Shown here: positions 10,196 through 21,089 of the stretch, piece after piece | Numbering within the stretch: the stretch's first letter is position 1 | How the letters are laid out: each line of letters starts with the position of its first letter | Assembly: GCA_012845835.1 (NCBI GenBank) | Contig: JABAKD010000002.1 | Location: 27,516,710-27,580,709, forward strand | Source of the DNA: Undaria pinnatifida | Taxonomy: Eukaryota; Sar; Phaeophyceae; Laminariales; Alariaceae | Reading direction: 5' to 3' | DNA length: 64,000 bases | Program-made: the position numbers and the translations under genes | Notes under the pieces: generated by a model | Told to the model about the DNA's origin: nothing | The model's input: the letters and a program-made list of their open reading frames with translations, nothing else | Database searches by the model: none

Positions 10196-10384
10196 TCGGG
10201 CATGCACCGGGCATTAGAGCTGCTGATAGAGACCTACGCTCTATGAACAAGTACCCGTTCTGAGGCAACAGTGAAAACCTGTAGCTTAGCGTTGCAACGT
10301 TGCATCTCAAGCAGTCCAGCAGGTGCAGCGGTATTCCGAGAACGTGCGGCACACCATCGGACCACCGGTTTGCACAAAAAAAAG

Positions 10385-10461
10385 CACGCACACACAAACA
10401 CAAACACAAACACAAACACAAACACAAACACAAACACAAACACAAACACAAACACAAACAC
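10385..10461. repeat. (ACAAAC)n hexanucleotide microsatellite
   Basis: About twelve near-perfect six-base units. Alternating Thr-Asn/Lys-His frames and a Val-Phe frame on the other strand are artefacts of it. Confidence 0.95.
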
Positions 10462-10585
10462 GCAATCCGGAAAGTGTGCAAATACATTACCTGGTGCAAC
10501 CCAGGCTGTACTTCATACCTGGTATACGTATTTGTTAGTTTTTTTTTCCATCTATGTTACTTTCCAGTTGTTACAAAAAAAAATT

Positions 10586-10665
10586 AAATGCGTCAGCCGT
10601 GGGTTCGACCAGTTGAGTGGTCTATACTCATCTTTGCAAGCTGCGTGATGCTTCGGGCGCGCGTT
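10586..10665 (+). repeat. Family A-prime repeat
   Basis: ATGCGTCAGCCGTGGGTTCG, then ACTCATCTTTGCAAGCTGCG. Confidence 0.75.
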
Positions 10666-10781
10666 TGAACGGGTGTAGCGCTCCTTCAAGTTATAGGTCA
10701 AGTTTGCATTTTTTTCTCCTCCATCACCTTACGCTCAACTCATGGACTGATTCTATCTTTTCTCTTCTTTTCTTTTCTAAA

Positions 10782-10935
10782 TCCTCCGGCAAATGGGAAA
10801 AAATAAAGCTTGAGCTCACCACAATCCCACGAAAATTTTCACAAAATGTATAATATGTCGTTTGTCAAATTGTCTTATGTGTATTCGCTACCCAGCGCTA
10901 GCTGGCGTATCCTTCCGTTCCCATGGAACGTGCAT
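10782..10935 (+). repeat. Family C repeat, copy 3
   Basis: TCCTCCGGCAAATGGGAAAA, AAGCTTGAGCTCACCACA, CCCAGCGCTAGCTGGCGTAT, CCTTCCGTTCCC. It abuts a diverged SINE family 1 copy in the opposite orientation. Confidence 0.75.
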
Positions 10936-10958
10936 TGGTTTTTCCCTTCCGGCTTTAT

Positions 10959-11100
10959 GGACAACCCGTGGTCACAGCAGGTGCCTTCCCTTCTCCCCCC
11001 TTGCCTACGTCTTAAACGCGCATAGATAGGGTTTTTCAGCAATTCTCCTCTGCTCGTCGACATTTCATCGAACTTGGAACTCCGCTCTCGTGCTCTCAGC
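10959..11100 (-). mobile_element. SINE family 1, copy f (diverged 3' part)
   Basis: Minus-strand copy with TGGACAACCCGTGGTCACAG, CTTCTCCCCCCTTGCC, CGCGCATAGATAGGGTT and CTGCTCGTCGA landmarks. The tRNA head is not recognisable. Confidence 0.7.
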
Positions 11101-12160
11101 GCCATGATAAAACGTTGAGAATCAGCGAGACTGACAGATTTTTTGGTTCGATTTTAGGAACCCTTACAAAAAAAAAAACTCTTACTAGCCTCATCAGGAG
11201 AGGAGGTAACACTCTAATCAACCTGTTGAGCGTCACATGTCAGATATCTGCGTGTGGCCTTTAGTACTGCTGCAAGCGAGTCACGAGGAGTCTACGCCCT
11301 GAAACGACTTGATAGTCGCGTATATACGTATGCAGCACCTTTTTCGCGAGAAATTCGATTAGCGCACTATGTGTCGGGGGTCAATATGCTCATTTTATTG
11401 TGCCGCGCCCGTTTTCGCCGCAGGCCAAATAAACTGTGAGAAGAGATAGTGCATCCCCCACTTCTCCTTAAGCGAGCAAGAAAGTTGGGCAAAGGTTCGC
11501 CGTTCGTAGGCGAAAAAACGAACTCGGGCATTTCGTCGTCAGGATATTTTTGGGGGGTTTCGTTTCGCCGTACTGCTGTAGTCGAATTCTTTTTTGGGTC
11601 CGTTTCGCCATTGGCCAATTTTTTTTAGGTTGTTATCCATCCGACTTGGGCGCTTCTTAATTTTTTTTCAATTACATAACGTTACGTCTTTTTTGCGGGA
11701 GAAATGTACCAGGTATATGGCCAATTTTCCCCTACATATATTTTTTCATTTCTTTACACATATATGCTCGACACTGGACACGCCGACTCGAGACTCGAAA
11801 CAGCAGTCATTATTATTCATCCAGGTAGAGCACAGGCTAAAACTTAGGGTATTACAGATAAATGCTGCGCGGGTGCTGCCGCTGTGGAACATCGCACACA
11901 GCCTGTCATGTCAGTCTCGCCCTTGATCTGACAACGACGACCGACGCTGTTCCAACGTGCTCTAACAGAACAGAGGTGTGTTTCTCTCAAGAGTGTGTCA
12001 AGCGGATGAAGCCTGGGGGCTTGGGCGGTGCTTGCCCTGTCAAGTGTTCGTCCACGACCGTTTGACCTACATAGGCGATGTTTTTGTTTCGTTTCCGTTT
12101 CATTTTGTTTTTGATTTCGTACTTACTCTACGAGTACTTCGTACCAGTGTGTTTGTACCG
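11101..12160. other. No gene recognised; TTCGCC hairpin words
   Basis: 11400-11625 has repeated TTTTCGCC...GGCGAAA words (CGTTTTCGCCGCAGGCC, GTTCGCCGTTCGTAGGCGAA), a style also seen at 25255-25390. 11640-12160 shows no structure that I can name. Confidence 0.35.
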
Positions 12161-12164
12161 TTAT

Positions 12165-12365
12165 ACCCCATTCACCTCATAGTTTTTCTTTGGAATATCG
12201 GGCATCTGCATTTAGCATGCAGGTAGAAATAATTTGCTCCCCTCCACCTCCCCCCCCCCCGTAACAACCCCTTCCCCCCCTCCCCCCCCAACCCCCCTCC
12301 CCCCCCAACCCCCCCAATCCCCCAACCCCCCCTCCCACCCAACCCCCCCAACCCCTAACCCCGCG
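12165..12365 (+). repeat. Family A central segment plus C-rich tract
   Basis: 12165-12240 (CATTCACCTCATAGTTTTTC, GGGCATCTGCATTTAGCATG, CAGGTAG) matches 18777-18865, and both run into a C-rich low-complexity tract. Confidence 0.75.
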
Positions 12366-12414
12366 CAAGTGGAATGATCGCACCACGTAGTGCGCATATG
12401 ATAAAGCACCCACG

Positions 12415-12700
12415 AGGCAGTAGTAGTACCCATTGCTGTTTCTGGGGTGGCCGCACCAGAAAACAAAGTAACTCATTGTCGCTATCATCTACAAGCCAGA
12501 AAGTAGGCACAAGGTGCCGAAGTCCGTCCTACGAGCGGTTCTTGGAAGGATGCAGTTCTCACCCTTCATGCGACTCGCCGAACATCTCACGGCGCTTCGC
12601 GCTTGGTGCAAGCAATGTCTGCCTGGTTGGTGAAAACCCGACATGATCCGTCCCGGCATAGTAGGGATGCGAGGGCCTATGGCCATACGACTACGGCCAT
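12415..12700 (+). mobile_element. Family E retroposon-like repeat, copy 1
   Basis: Matches 41279-41575: GTGGCCGCACCAGAAA, AGTCCGTCCTACGAGCGG, CTTGGAAGGATGCAGTTC, CACGGCGCTTCGCGCTTGGT, AAAACCCGACATG, CGGCATAGTAGGGATGCGAG. No coding capacity. Copy 2 carries flanking direct repeats, which suggests retroposition. Confidence 0.75.
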
Positions 12701-12717
12701 GCATGATATATCGAGTA

Positions 12718-13037
12718 CCCCCCCACCCCTCCCCTCACCGTTCATACTACTATTAGTATACTACTACAGGATATACATAATAACCTGGTGCATTCCACAG
12801 CTGTCAGATTTTGTCCCCCTCAAAAACGGGTTTTATAGTTTCCGTGCACAGATTGATTAACACCACCCTGTTGGCCTGGTACCAGCTATAGTTCTAACGG
12901 CAGTCGCTGACTTATATCCTTAATGAGGACACACAACACCCAGTAATACGCGCGATCGGGGTATCACACTCAGCTTGCAAAGATGAGTTTCGATGAGATG
13001 TTCGCATCTCACAGCTTGAGCGTAATTAAAAATTGTG
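12718..13037 (-). repeat. Family A repeat
   Basis: Minus-strand copy with most landmarks: CCCCTCAAAAACGGGTTTTA, TTTCCGTGCACAGATTGATT, ACACCACCCTGTTGG, CTTAATGAGGACACACAAC and CAGCTTGCAAAGATGAGTTT. Confidence 0.85.
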
Positions 13038-13054
13038 AACGTACTAGGGGGGCT

Positions 13055-13145
13055 CTCCCGGGCCCCTGGCGGGGGGGGGCGGGGGGCGAGCCTCCGGCTG
13101 GTGGTGCGGGGCCGCACCACAGCCTCCGGCCCGTGGGGCGTCAAA
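13055..13145. repeat. GC-rich hairpin block
   Basis: Contains an inverted repeat GTGGTGCGGGGCCGCACCAC flanked by GCCTCCGGC words on both sides. Similar GC-rich, CCTCCGG-type blocks are at 14940-15012 and 26375-26440. Confidence 0.65.
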
Positions 13146-13454
13146 GCCCAAGTATTACCTCGCTGCAGCACACCTGGTACCGGGCGTGATACCTGTTTTA
13201 CTCGTACTGCTGGCTCAAAACCCTGCTGCCTGAGAGACGATCTCGCTATTTTTCGATCCACCAAAAGGTTCCACTCAATCGAATATTCCCCACGACACGG
13301 GGCAGTTTAGAGTTTGGAGTTGAAACTAAAAAAATACTGAAATTCCCAAAAAAGAACGCACGGTCATGTGTATAGTATAAAATATAATAACACATATTAT
13401 AAATAGTACGCAGTACAAAACACATAAGACTAATTTTCTAGTCTATAGAAAATA

Positions 13455-13600
13455 TATATTAAGGACGTCAGCCGTGAGTTCGACGAATTTCAGGTCAATA
13501 CTCATCTTTGCAAGCTGCGTTGTTGGTACGTGTAATATACTAAATTAGTGAGTTTTTAGTGGAAGGGGTCCTATTTTTTGTACGACAGAGTTACAATGGG
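13455..13600 (+). repeat. Family A-prime repeat
   Basis: Long match to 5828-5965, from AAGGACGTCAGCCGTGAGTT through GGGGTCCTATTTTTTG. Confidence 0.85.
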
Positions 13601-13849
13601 CATGCCCAAAACCTCATTCACTTAATATCCCATATACTTTCTTTGTATGGCGTTCAGGATACCGTGCTAAATCCATATCGTAGCGAAAATAAGCAAATAA
13701 GCGCAACACGTCGGTTACATTGACTATGATTTATACTATTTTTTTTAGAGTGGCATGTATCAGGGCTATTCGGGTAGCTCCCTAAGCATGTCGCTACAAA
13801 GTGGTCGTCACATTGGGAAGGGCTGCGTAGAATGTTATATATACCTTAC

Positions 13850-14570
13850 GGTTATAGACATATTATAAAAATGAAAATACACTCCAGCTGTGAGATAAAA
13901 GATTTCGTCGAAACCCTTTGCAAGCTGTGTGTGATACTCCGATCGCGCATACTACTGGGTGTGTGTCCTCATTTAGGATATAGGTCGGCGACTCCCCTTG
14001 GAACTACAGCAGTGTAGCTTGTACCAGGGTCAACAGGGTGGTGTTATCAATCTGTGCGCGGAAACTATAAAACTCGTTTTTGAGGGGGACAAGCTGTGGC
14101 AGAAAATGCTTCAGTTTATCAAGTATACCCTGTAAGTCGAATAACCGTCAGGGGAGGGCGGAGTTAAAAAAACAAAAACAAAAACTGGAGGCCGGGGGCG
14201 AAAAAGAGGGGGGAAGGGGCGGCGAGGGCAACTCAATCTGTGCGCGGAAACTATAGACCCGTGTACGGGGACAAATCTGACGGTTGTGGAAGGTATGCAT
14301 CAGTTTACCATGTATATCCTGTATTTCGTACAACCGCTTTAGGTCGCATATATGTATACCTGGTACTATACGCGTGGTGTTAGGTCTAGGCGATGGTGTA
14401 GGTGGCGGGGGAGGAGGAAAGGAAGGTGGGGGGGATACTTGGAGCTACGGTATAGATGGCTAGAAAGGTAATGAGGCGATATCACCTGTCTGGTAGTGTT
14501 TATTACTTTGTCTGGTAGATTTTGATTTTAGGTAGGGCGGCGGGAAAGAACAAAACGAATGGGGGGCGGG
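13850..14570 (+). repeat. Family A repeat, long copy (about 700 bp)
   Basis: One of the two most complete plus-strand copies; the other is 48845-49530. After the usual 5' landmarks it has GTTTTTGAGGGGGACAA, then CATCAGTTTATCAAGTATA, a G-rich stretch, GTGTTAGGTCTAGGCGATGG, GAGGCGATATCACC and GTAGTGTTTATTACT. A second partial copy of the segment around GGTCTAGGCGA follows at 14585-14700. It contains no open reading frame of note. Confidence 0.85.
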
Positions 14571-14845
14571 GGGGGGGGGGGGTTCAAGCGCTTAGGTCGC
14601 GTAAATGTATAAATGGTGGGAACTTATTATTTGTGCTAAATAGGTCTAGGCGACGCTGCGGGTGGCGGGGAAGGAGGGGGACTGGGGGGGGGTGATAAAT
14701 GAAACGGACCTACGGCATGGCTGGCTGGATAATATATGTCCCAGTCCCCTACCCTGCATGGCAATACGCCGTAGGCCTATATACGACCTTGTCTATTATT
14801 TATCTGCTTATGACCTATATTGCCAGGCATGGTTGTCCGATTATT

Positions 14846-15785
14846 AGGGCTATGTCCTGGCAGCTCTAGCCAGGAGAAGGATCCGGCAGCCAGGAGCCTG
14901 GATCCAACCAGGATTTAGTCGCGGCGAAACCGCGACCATCGCCCCCCCTCAGCTGGTGAGGGGGGCCGGCCGGAGGCGCCCCTGGAGGGCCCCGCTGAAG
15001 GCGCCCTGCCGGAGGCACGATTTCACGCGATTTGCTTCACTAGAGCTAAAAAAGTCGTGTTATTTTGACTCGAATCTCACTCGCAATATTGGGGTCAAGC
15101 GTGGTAGACTGACTCTCGAACAAGTCCAAAATGCAAACAAAATATGCGGCGCTACAGGCGTGTACGGGAATACTACTGTTTCACACAGGTCAGTCCGCAT
15201 CCCTGCGGCCTCGGTGAAGACACTTCTTGCACACAGCAAAAACGTGGACACAAGGATGTCCCACTCAAAATTCAAGCGTGTGACGCCGAATCGCTCCGAA
15301 ACGCGACACGGCACGAATTGCTCCGAGTACGAGTATGTATTACTTATTCATCATTCAGCAGAGAGCCCTCCCTTGGTCGGAAAGACAAAAGTTGGGTGCT
15401 GGACTGCTGTATTGGCACCAAGGACCAACAAAGGGCACTCCCATGGCCCATGGCCCAGTCCCCACAACCCGCGACGCTGCCTGGGTCCGCAGAATCCATA
15501 GAACCCATGCTACTACTACTAACAGTGGCTGAGCTGTATTCCTCCATCGTGCTCACAGTCGTCCTTCCTCCCACTCTCTCTGCCGTGCTCTCCCTTCTCT
15601 ACCCGCAAGTTTGGATGGGTTTCCGCTGTATTCTGAGGCGTTTTAGTGAGGCGTACGTAAATGGCCAATATCCTCTGGAATCCTGGCACCTCTCTCAGCC
15701 ACGAGAGATGAACTGTCAGGAGCGATGTACTGCCAGTAGATACTGGCCCAGGACAAAGCCCTACCGATTATACATAACCAGGCAT
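14846..15785. other. Unassigned 0.9-kb block with open frames on both strands
   Basis: It opens with a palindromic patch (GGATCCGGCAGCCAGGAGCC then TGGATCC) and a GC-rich hairpin (CCCCCCTCAGCTGGTGAGGG, then GGG). Open frames run on plus (14956-15501, 181 aa) and minus (15060-15314). The plus frame has mixed composition and no repeat character but no domain that I recognise and no clear ATG. The 13-bp word CCAGGCATGGTTG occurs at both edges (14823-14835 and 15778-15790), which may be chance. Confidence 0.35.
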
Positions 15786-15899
15786 GGTTGGGTATGTGGC
15801 AGGTGAACCCAAAACGCCAATGGTTGTCTATAGCTCATAGCTCAGGTGAAACCATCGTCGTATATCCATCTAGACGATCTCGAATCAATTCATACCAGG

Positions 15900-16981
15900 G
15901 TACATGGAAAGAGGAACCGTTGGCATGCGTGCAAAGGGCTGTGTGGGGCATGTTGTACGCAGATGACGCAGGAATTGTTTCGAAGTCGGCGGAAGGCCTT
16001 GCTAAAATGATGACAGTCATCGTGACTGTCTTCGAAGCAGCAGGCCTCACGGTATCGGAAAAGAAGACAGAGACGATGCTGCTACGAACACCGGACCAGA
16101 CATCCCTCGCCCCACCGCTCGCGATCGAAGCATCAGGCCAGAGGTATAAACAGACGACCCAGTTTTTATACCTAGGCGGCATTATCCACGAAAGCGCTGA
16201 CCTCTCGCTCGAAATCGAACGACGGATCCGTCTCATGCGGGCATGCCTCAAACGGTTTGGCCCGGAATTGTATGATAGGACGACCGCCCCGCTTAGTCTG
16301 AAAGTCCGCATGCTGAAGGCCGAGGTCATTGAGACCCTGCTGTACGGGTGTGTGACGTGGACCCTCAATGCGGACCACTTCGCCAAGCTCCGATCAGCCC
16401 ACCACGAAGTCCTTTTGCGAGTCATTGGCTTCCAGCGCCGATTACGCACCGACCACACCACCCTCTCGTACGCGAAGGCCCTCAGGATGACACGATGCGA
16501 GAGCATCGAAACGACCATCCGTAAACGGCGGCTCTTCTTTGCCGGGGCCCTGGTGCGACAACACAAGGGGCGATTGCCCCGTCGGTTGATGTTCGGGACG
16601 ATCGCTGGTGGGGAGAACCCGAAACCAGGCGGACAACTCAAGACTTGGCCTAGAGCCATAGCTGAGGACCTTAGGGTGTTCAAAGCCAACGAGGGATCAA
16701 CGGAACACTCCCCCTTAGTTTTTGGAGTTGGGACCGCGCTGTGGCCCACTGCAGCAAAAAAGGCGGGCAAGTGGTACCGGGGGGTCCTCGAAGCAGCTGA
16801 ACGGTTCATGGGCAGGTGGCACGAGGATGAGGCAAAGCTGAGTAGACAGCGCCGCGCATCCGCCGTGGGTGGTGTCGAAGGGAACGGGGGGAGGGGGGCA
16901 GCAGGAGGGGTAGAAGGAACACCGCACAAGGGTATGGGGGCAGGGGGGGGGACAGGAGGAGTAGAAGGGAAACCGCGGTAG
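15900..16981 (+). mobile_element. LINE, 5'-truncated reverse transcriptase
   Basis: A non-LTR retrotransposon remnant. The open frame runs without a stop from 15788 to 16981. From about 15930 it is clear reverse transcriptase: VWGMLYADDAGIVSKS holds the catalytic YADD (residues 57-60 of the 397-aa frame), then GLTVSEKKTETM, the LYLGGIIHESADLSLEIERR segment, and AEVIETLLYGCVTWTL in the thumb and connection region. Fingers and palm motifs before YADD and any endonuclease are missing, so the copy is truncated at the 5' end, as is usual for LINEs. The first 40 or so residues of the frame probably belong to the insertion site. The C-terminus runs into glycine-rich tandem sequence. It cannot make an active enzyme as it stands. 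Confidence 0.9.
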
Positions 16982-17900
16982 ATGAAAGTAGGAAGGAGAC
17001 CGCAGACAGGGTAGCAAGGTACCAGGCCGACTAGTAGGTGGAACCTTTCTACCTATGCCACTCGTACCGCCAACTGCTACGGCTGCTCGGAATGTGATGT
17101 CTTGGTACTTTGATTTTTCCGTGAATTTATTTATTTTCTTTCTTTTTTTCTCTCCCCTTCTTATCCTTATGAAGGGAGTCTTGCATGGTGGGTAGGTGAC
17201 GAGCCTGTTTTATTTGGCCCTCCCAGTCTTCCTTCTTTTACTTGTTTCCTTTTTTCCGGGGTATTTTTTTCCCTTTCTTTCCCCCTTGCATGTCCATTTT
17301 GGCTCATGCTCGGGGTATGTTTCTATCTCCCGAGCTTTGGCTCCCCTTTTTATTTATTTATTTATTTATTTGTTTTGTCTTGGTTTCTTTCGTTGTTTCT
17401 CTCTTTTACAAGGTATTTTGGTTTAATGAGAAGAACACAAAGGGGGGAGGGGGGGAAACAGGAGGAGTAGAAGGAAAGCCGTCCAAGGGAGTGGGGGCAG
17501 GGGGGGCAATAGGAGGAATAGAAGGGAGACCGCGGTGGACGAAGGCAGGAAGGAGATGGCAGACAGGGTAGCAAGGTACCAGGCCGACTAGGAGGTACGT
17601 AGCACTTTTCTTCTTTTTCTGGGGTATTTTTTTCCCCTTTGTTCCCTCCTTGCGTGTCCAGGTTTTTGGCTCGTGTTCGGATTATCTTATTTTGGTTTTA
17701 CCTTACTTTATTTTATTTTATTTTTATCATGTTTCTTTTCCGAGCTTCGGCTCTCCTTTCCGGTTGGGTTGTTTCTTCGATTTCCCCTTCATTTTGTTTG
17801 TTTCATTTTTGTTTTATTTTTATCTTTGTTTTATATGTTTTCTTATTATTATTTTGTTTTTGTTTTTGTTTATTTCGTATTCTCTCTTCCAATGTATTTC
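16881..17900 (+). repeat. Duplicated LINE 3' region (two units)
   Basis: The end of the LINE frame (GGGGGCAGGGGGGG, ACAGGAGGAGTAGAAGG, AGACAGGGTAGCAAGGTACC, AGGCCGACTAG) is followed by a T-rich tract with CGGGGTATTTTTTTCCC and TGTCCATTTTGGCTC. The whole series recurs from about 17441: GGAGTAGAAGG, GCAAGGTACCAGGCCGACTA and then TGGGGTATTTTTTTCCCC and TGTCCAGGTTTTTGGCTC. Unit length is near 550 bp. The T-rich hydrophobic open frames are artefacts. Confidence 0.8.
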
Positions 17901-18134
17901 TGTTGCTGACGTATGTATGTTGTGCCTGTCGTACCCAGTACTAGGGCATGACATTGCGTTGTCGAATGCATTACGATGCATTATCTCTGTGTCGTAGCTT
18001 GTGACCACAGAGCTGATCTTTCTAGGGTGAAGAATCAGTACGGACACTGGGTGTGCTGGATGTCGACGAGTAGAAGAACGGTTTAATGTGAAGAACACAC
18101 ACACACACATGAACAAAAAAAATAACGCAACAGC

Positions 18135-18440
18135 ACTCGTACCATAAGTACCGTTGGTAGCATTCATCTTACACGGAAATCGAAAACCACTACTCGTATC
18201 ACTATAAAAAATTAAAAAATAAACACTCCAGCTTTGATACTCGCACCATAAGTACCGTTGGTAGCATTCATCTTACACGGAAATCGAAAACCACTACTCG
18301 TATTAATAAAAAAATAAAAAATAAAAACACTCCAGCTGTGATACTCGTACCATAAGTACCGTCGGTAGCATTCATCTTACACGGAAATCAAAAACCACTA
18401 CCAGTACTCGTATTATTATAAAAAATAAAAATAAAAACAC
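18135..18440 (+). repeat. Three-unit tandem (about 105-110 bp) with family A starts
   Basis: Three copies of CGTACCATAAGTACCGTTGG, TAGCATTCATCTTACACGGA, ACCACTACTCGTAT, then an A-rich run and ACACTCCAGCTGTGATACTC. Each unit therefore ends in the first bases of family A, with an internal gap joining CAGCTGTGA to TACTCG; the last unit continues into the full family A copy. Confidence 0.9.
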
Positions 18441-18950
18441 TCCAGCTGTGAGATCGAAGATTTCGTCGAAACTCATCATCATTGCAAGCCGTGTGTGATA
18501 CTCCGATCGCGCGTATTACAGCTTGTGTGTCCTCATGAAGGATATAGGTCGGCGACTCCCCTTGGAACTACAGTGTAGCTTGTACCAGGGTCAACAGGGT
18601 GATGTTAGTCAGTCTGTGCGCGGAAACTGTAACACCCGTTTTTGAGGGGGACAAAATCTGACAGCTGTGGAAGGAAATGCATCAGTTTATCAAGTGCTTC
18701 CTATAAATCCTATGACCGGTGAGGGGTTATTATATTAACAACATTAACGTAAAAACAACTCGACGTATAGTTTGCTCTCATCCACCTCATAGACTTTCTT
18801 TGAAATATTCAGTGGGCATCTGCATTAAGCATGCAGGTAGCACATTTTGCTCCCATCCACCTCCGTCCCCCCCCCCCCCCCCCCGCCCCACTACGCCCCC
18901 CCCCTCCCCCCCTCCCTCCCCCTCTGGCCCACAAAAAATCAAAATCCGGC
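18428..18950 (+). repeat. Family A repeat, left arm of inverted pair
   Basis: Plus-strand copy from ACACTCCAGCTGTGAGATCG through GAGGGGGACAAAATCTGACA and CATCAGTTTATCAAGTGC, then the segment GGGCATCTGCATTAAGCATG and a C-rich tract. Confidence 0.85.
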
Positions 18951-18954
18951 GGAG

Positions 18955-19417
18955 TTACAAAAACTACCCGACAGGTGATATCATCTCTTAATCTTTCGAG
19001 CCGCCCATGCAGTAGCTCCAGTTCATTTATATGGTCTTCAAGTTTCAACTAACCCTACTCTCCTTCCCCGCCGGCCCCAGCGTTACCTACTAGCATTACG
19101 TGTGCAGTAAGTTCCTGTTCATTTAGGGGACCGGTCCCCGTTATACCCGCCCCCCTCCCCTTAGCATTCCACAGCCGTCAGACTTTGTCCCCCTCAAAAA
19201 CGGGTTTTATAGTTTCCGCGCACAGATTGATTAAACACCACCCTGTTGACCCTGGTGCAAGCGACACTGCAGTTGCAAGGGGAGTCGCCGACCTATATCC
19301 TTAATGAGGACACGCACCCGGTAATACGCGCGATCGGGGTATCACTCACAGCTTGCAAAGATGATGAGTTTGGACGAAATTTTCGATCTCACAGCTGGAG
19401 TGTATTTTTATTTATAT
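18955..19417 (-). repeat. Family A repeat, right arm of inverted pair
   Basis: Minus-strand copy that mirrors 18428-18720: CCCCTCAAAAACGGGTTTTA, CCACCCTGTTGACCCTGG, CTTAATGAGGACACGCACC and TCTCACAGCTGGAGTGTATT at its outer end. The two arms together make a foldback structure of about 990 bp. Confidence 0.85.
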
Positions 19418-19419
19418 AA

Positions 19420-19688
19420 TAATAGGCAAGCCAAAGAAACAAAACGATTCAAGCATGCATATGTAAAGTTGCTTACCAACACTATTAACAAGAAAAAAAA
19501 TGATCAAGATAGTTACGACTTGCAATATTTATAGTACGTCATCTGGTATGTATGTGGGCTGAGAACGCGTGAAGTCTGTGGAGTGAAATGTATCACCTGT
19601 CACGCGGCGTGCAAAAATACCAGAATACGAGTTTCGGCCAAATCCTCCTCAACCTGCTGTTAATATTGTATTCAACTGCTGGATGTTA
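19420..19688. other. No recognised feature
   Basis: AT-rich spacer between family A copies. Confidence 0.4.
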
Positions 19689-19689
19689 T

Positions 19690-20090
19690 AAAAAAATTGA
19701 AATACATTCACGCTGTGAGATCGAAAATTTCGTCGAAACTCATCATCTTTGCAACCTGTGTGTGTTACTCCGATCGCGCGTATTACTGGGTGTGAGTCCT
19801 CATTAAGGCCATAGGTCGGCGACTCCCCTTGGAACTACAGTGTAGCGTGCACCAGGGTCAACAGGGTGACGTTAACCAATCTGTGCGCGGAAACTATAAA
19901 ACCCGTTTTTGAGGGGGACAAAATCTGACAGCTGTGGCGGGAAACGCATCAGTTTATCAAATATATCCTGTAAGTCGTATAACCGGTGAGGGGAGGACGG
20001 AGTTTTTAAGGGCGTGAGGGCCGGGGGCCGGGGGCTGGGGGGGTTGAGAACGAGGGGGCGGGGGGGGTTCCAACCGCTTTAGGTCGCATA
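19690..20090 (+). repeat. Family A repeat
   Basis: Plus-strand copy with all main landmarks through TATAACCGGTGAGGGGAGG and GCTTTAGGTCGCATAAATGT, then a G-rich stretch. Confidence 0.85.
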
Positions 20091-20130
20091 AATGTACACC
20101 AGTACATAATTACGTCAATTTTTGGACAGT

Positions 20131-20837
20131 CGGATCCGCGAGTCGACAAGGGCCTTTTCCGGCTGAACCCTTTGGACCTCTGCCTTATCGTCAGTCGAGT
20201 CGATTTTATACTTTTGGTACTCTTTCTGGAGGCGTTTGGTGTGAGGGAGTACCGCTGTATGGCAATCGAAAGTCGGTTGGAAGCTCTGTGCTTCGTGCGT
20301 TCTCCGCGAGCAACGCGAGCTTCGCGCGTGACAAACCCTCGTCCAAGCGGGTTGATGGCGTTGGACTTAGCCGAAAGCCGCCAAAGCTATGTTCGTGGCG
20401 TTGCAATCAGCTGAAAGTGTGGTCGTTGTTGGCAAAATGACATTGACACAGCGCGCTGCTGCCATCGTACGATACATGCTGCGCGCGAGCGGAGCTGGGA
20501 ATGCGCCACGCTGACTTGCGGCGAGAAGCAGCAGCAGTGATAGCAGCTAAGCTAGCGCCGGCGCTGTTGCATGATGATTCTGTGTGGTACCTGGTATGGG
20601 CATGTAGGCGTGTGGGTGCGTGTTTTGTGGTGGGATGAGCGATGCGATTGGTTCAAAAACACACTCTTGACTGACTTTTTCGACAGGCATAGTCGAAAAG
20701 GCGAAAAAAAATCGACTGAATTTGCCAGCCGAATCGCTCAGTCGAAAAACGTTGAGTCGAAAAAGCTATTTTTCGACCGTGTAAGAAGCCCGATTTGGGC
20801 TTCAGTCGAAAACGGCCCTTTTCGACTGACGGATCCG
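20131..20837. mobile_element. Foldback/MITE-like element, 37-bp inverted ends
   Basis: The left end at 20131-20167 (CGGATCCGCGAGTCGACAAG...GGCTGAA) is the reverse complement of 20801-20837 at 31 of 37 positions. The interior repeats AGTCGAAAA words near 20690-20770 and has a small hairpin GCCCGATTTGGGC. No transposase frame and no clear target duplication. Confidence 0.6.
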
Positions 20838-20839
20838 AA

Positions 20840-21088
20840 TGTGTAAGAACTGGCCTTACATTGCGCTCGTTCGAGTTTACCTGGTGTTCTTCCACGAACA
20901 GAGTCATTGCAGCCTACAGGCCACCCCAGAATTTACAATCTACCGAACACGCCCTTGAAAATCTTGCGAAACCGTCGAATGGTGATAAGTTTTGATCAAC
21001 CATTGCCTCCTTGCAAACCAACTCAACAACGTTTTCGGAGAACACTATAGCAGTACTTGAAGCTACACTGTACACTGGTGACAAGTTG
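20840..21088. other. No recognised feature
   Basis: Spacer between the foldback element and the SINE. Confidence 0.35.
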
Positions 21089-21089
21089 C

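Noticed and set aside
10234-10587. Val-Phe and Thr-Asn repeat proteins
   Set aside because: Readings of the ACAAAC microsatellite.
12210-12488. Glycine-rich ORFs on the minus strand
   Set aside because: Produced by the C-rich low-complexity tract.
14956-15501. 181-aa plus-strand frame
   Set aside because: No ATG in good context, no domain and an open antisense frame; listed only as an unassigned block.
14823-15790. 13-bp direct repeat CCAGGCATGGTTG as a target duplication
   Set aside because: About one 13-mer pair within 1 kb is expected by chance in 64 kb, and no element ends are visible at the borders.
15835-16929. 364-aa minus-strand open frame opposite the LINE
   Set aside because: Antisense shadow of the reverse transcriptase frame, which has the YADD motif on the plus strand.
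17196-17997. Phe/Leu-rich membrane-like ORFs
   Set aside because: They read the T-rich 3' region of the LINE and its duplicate.
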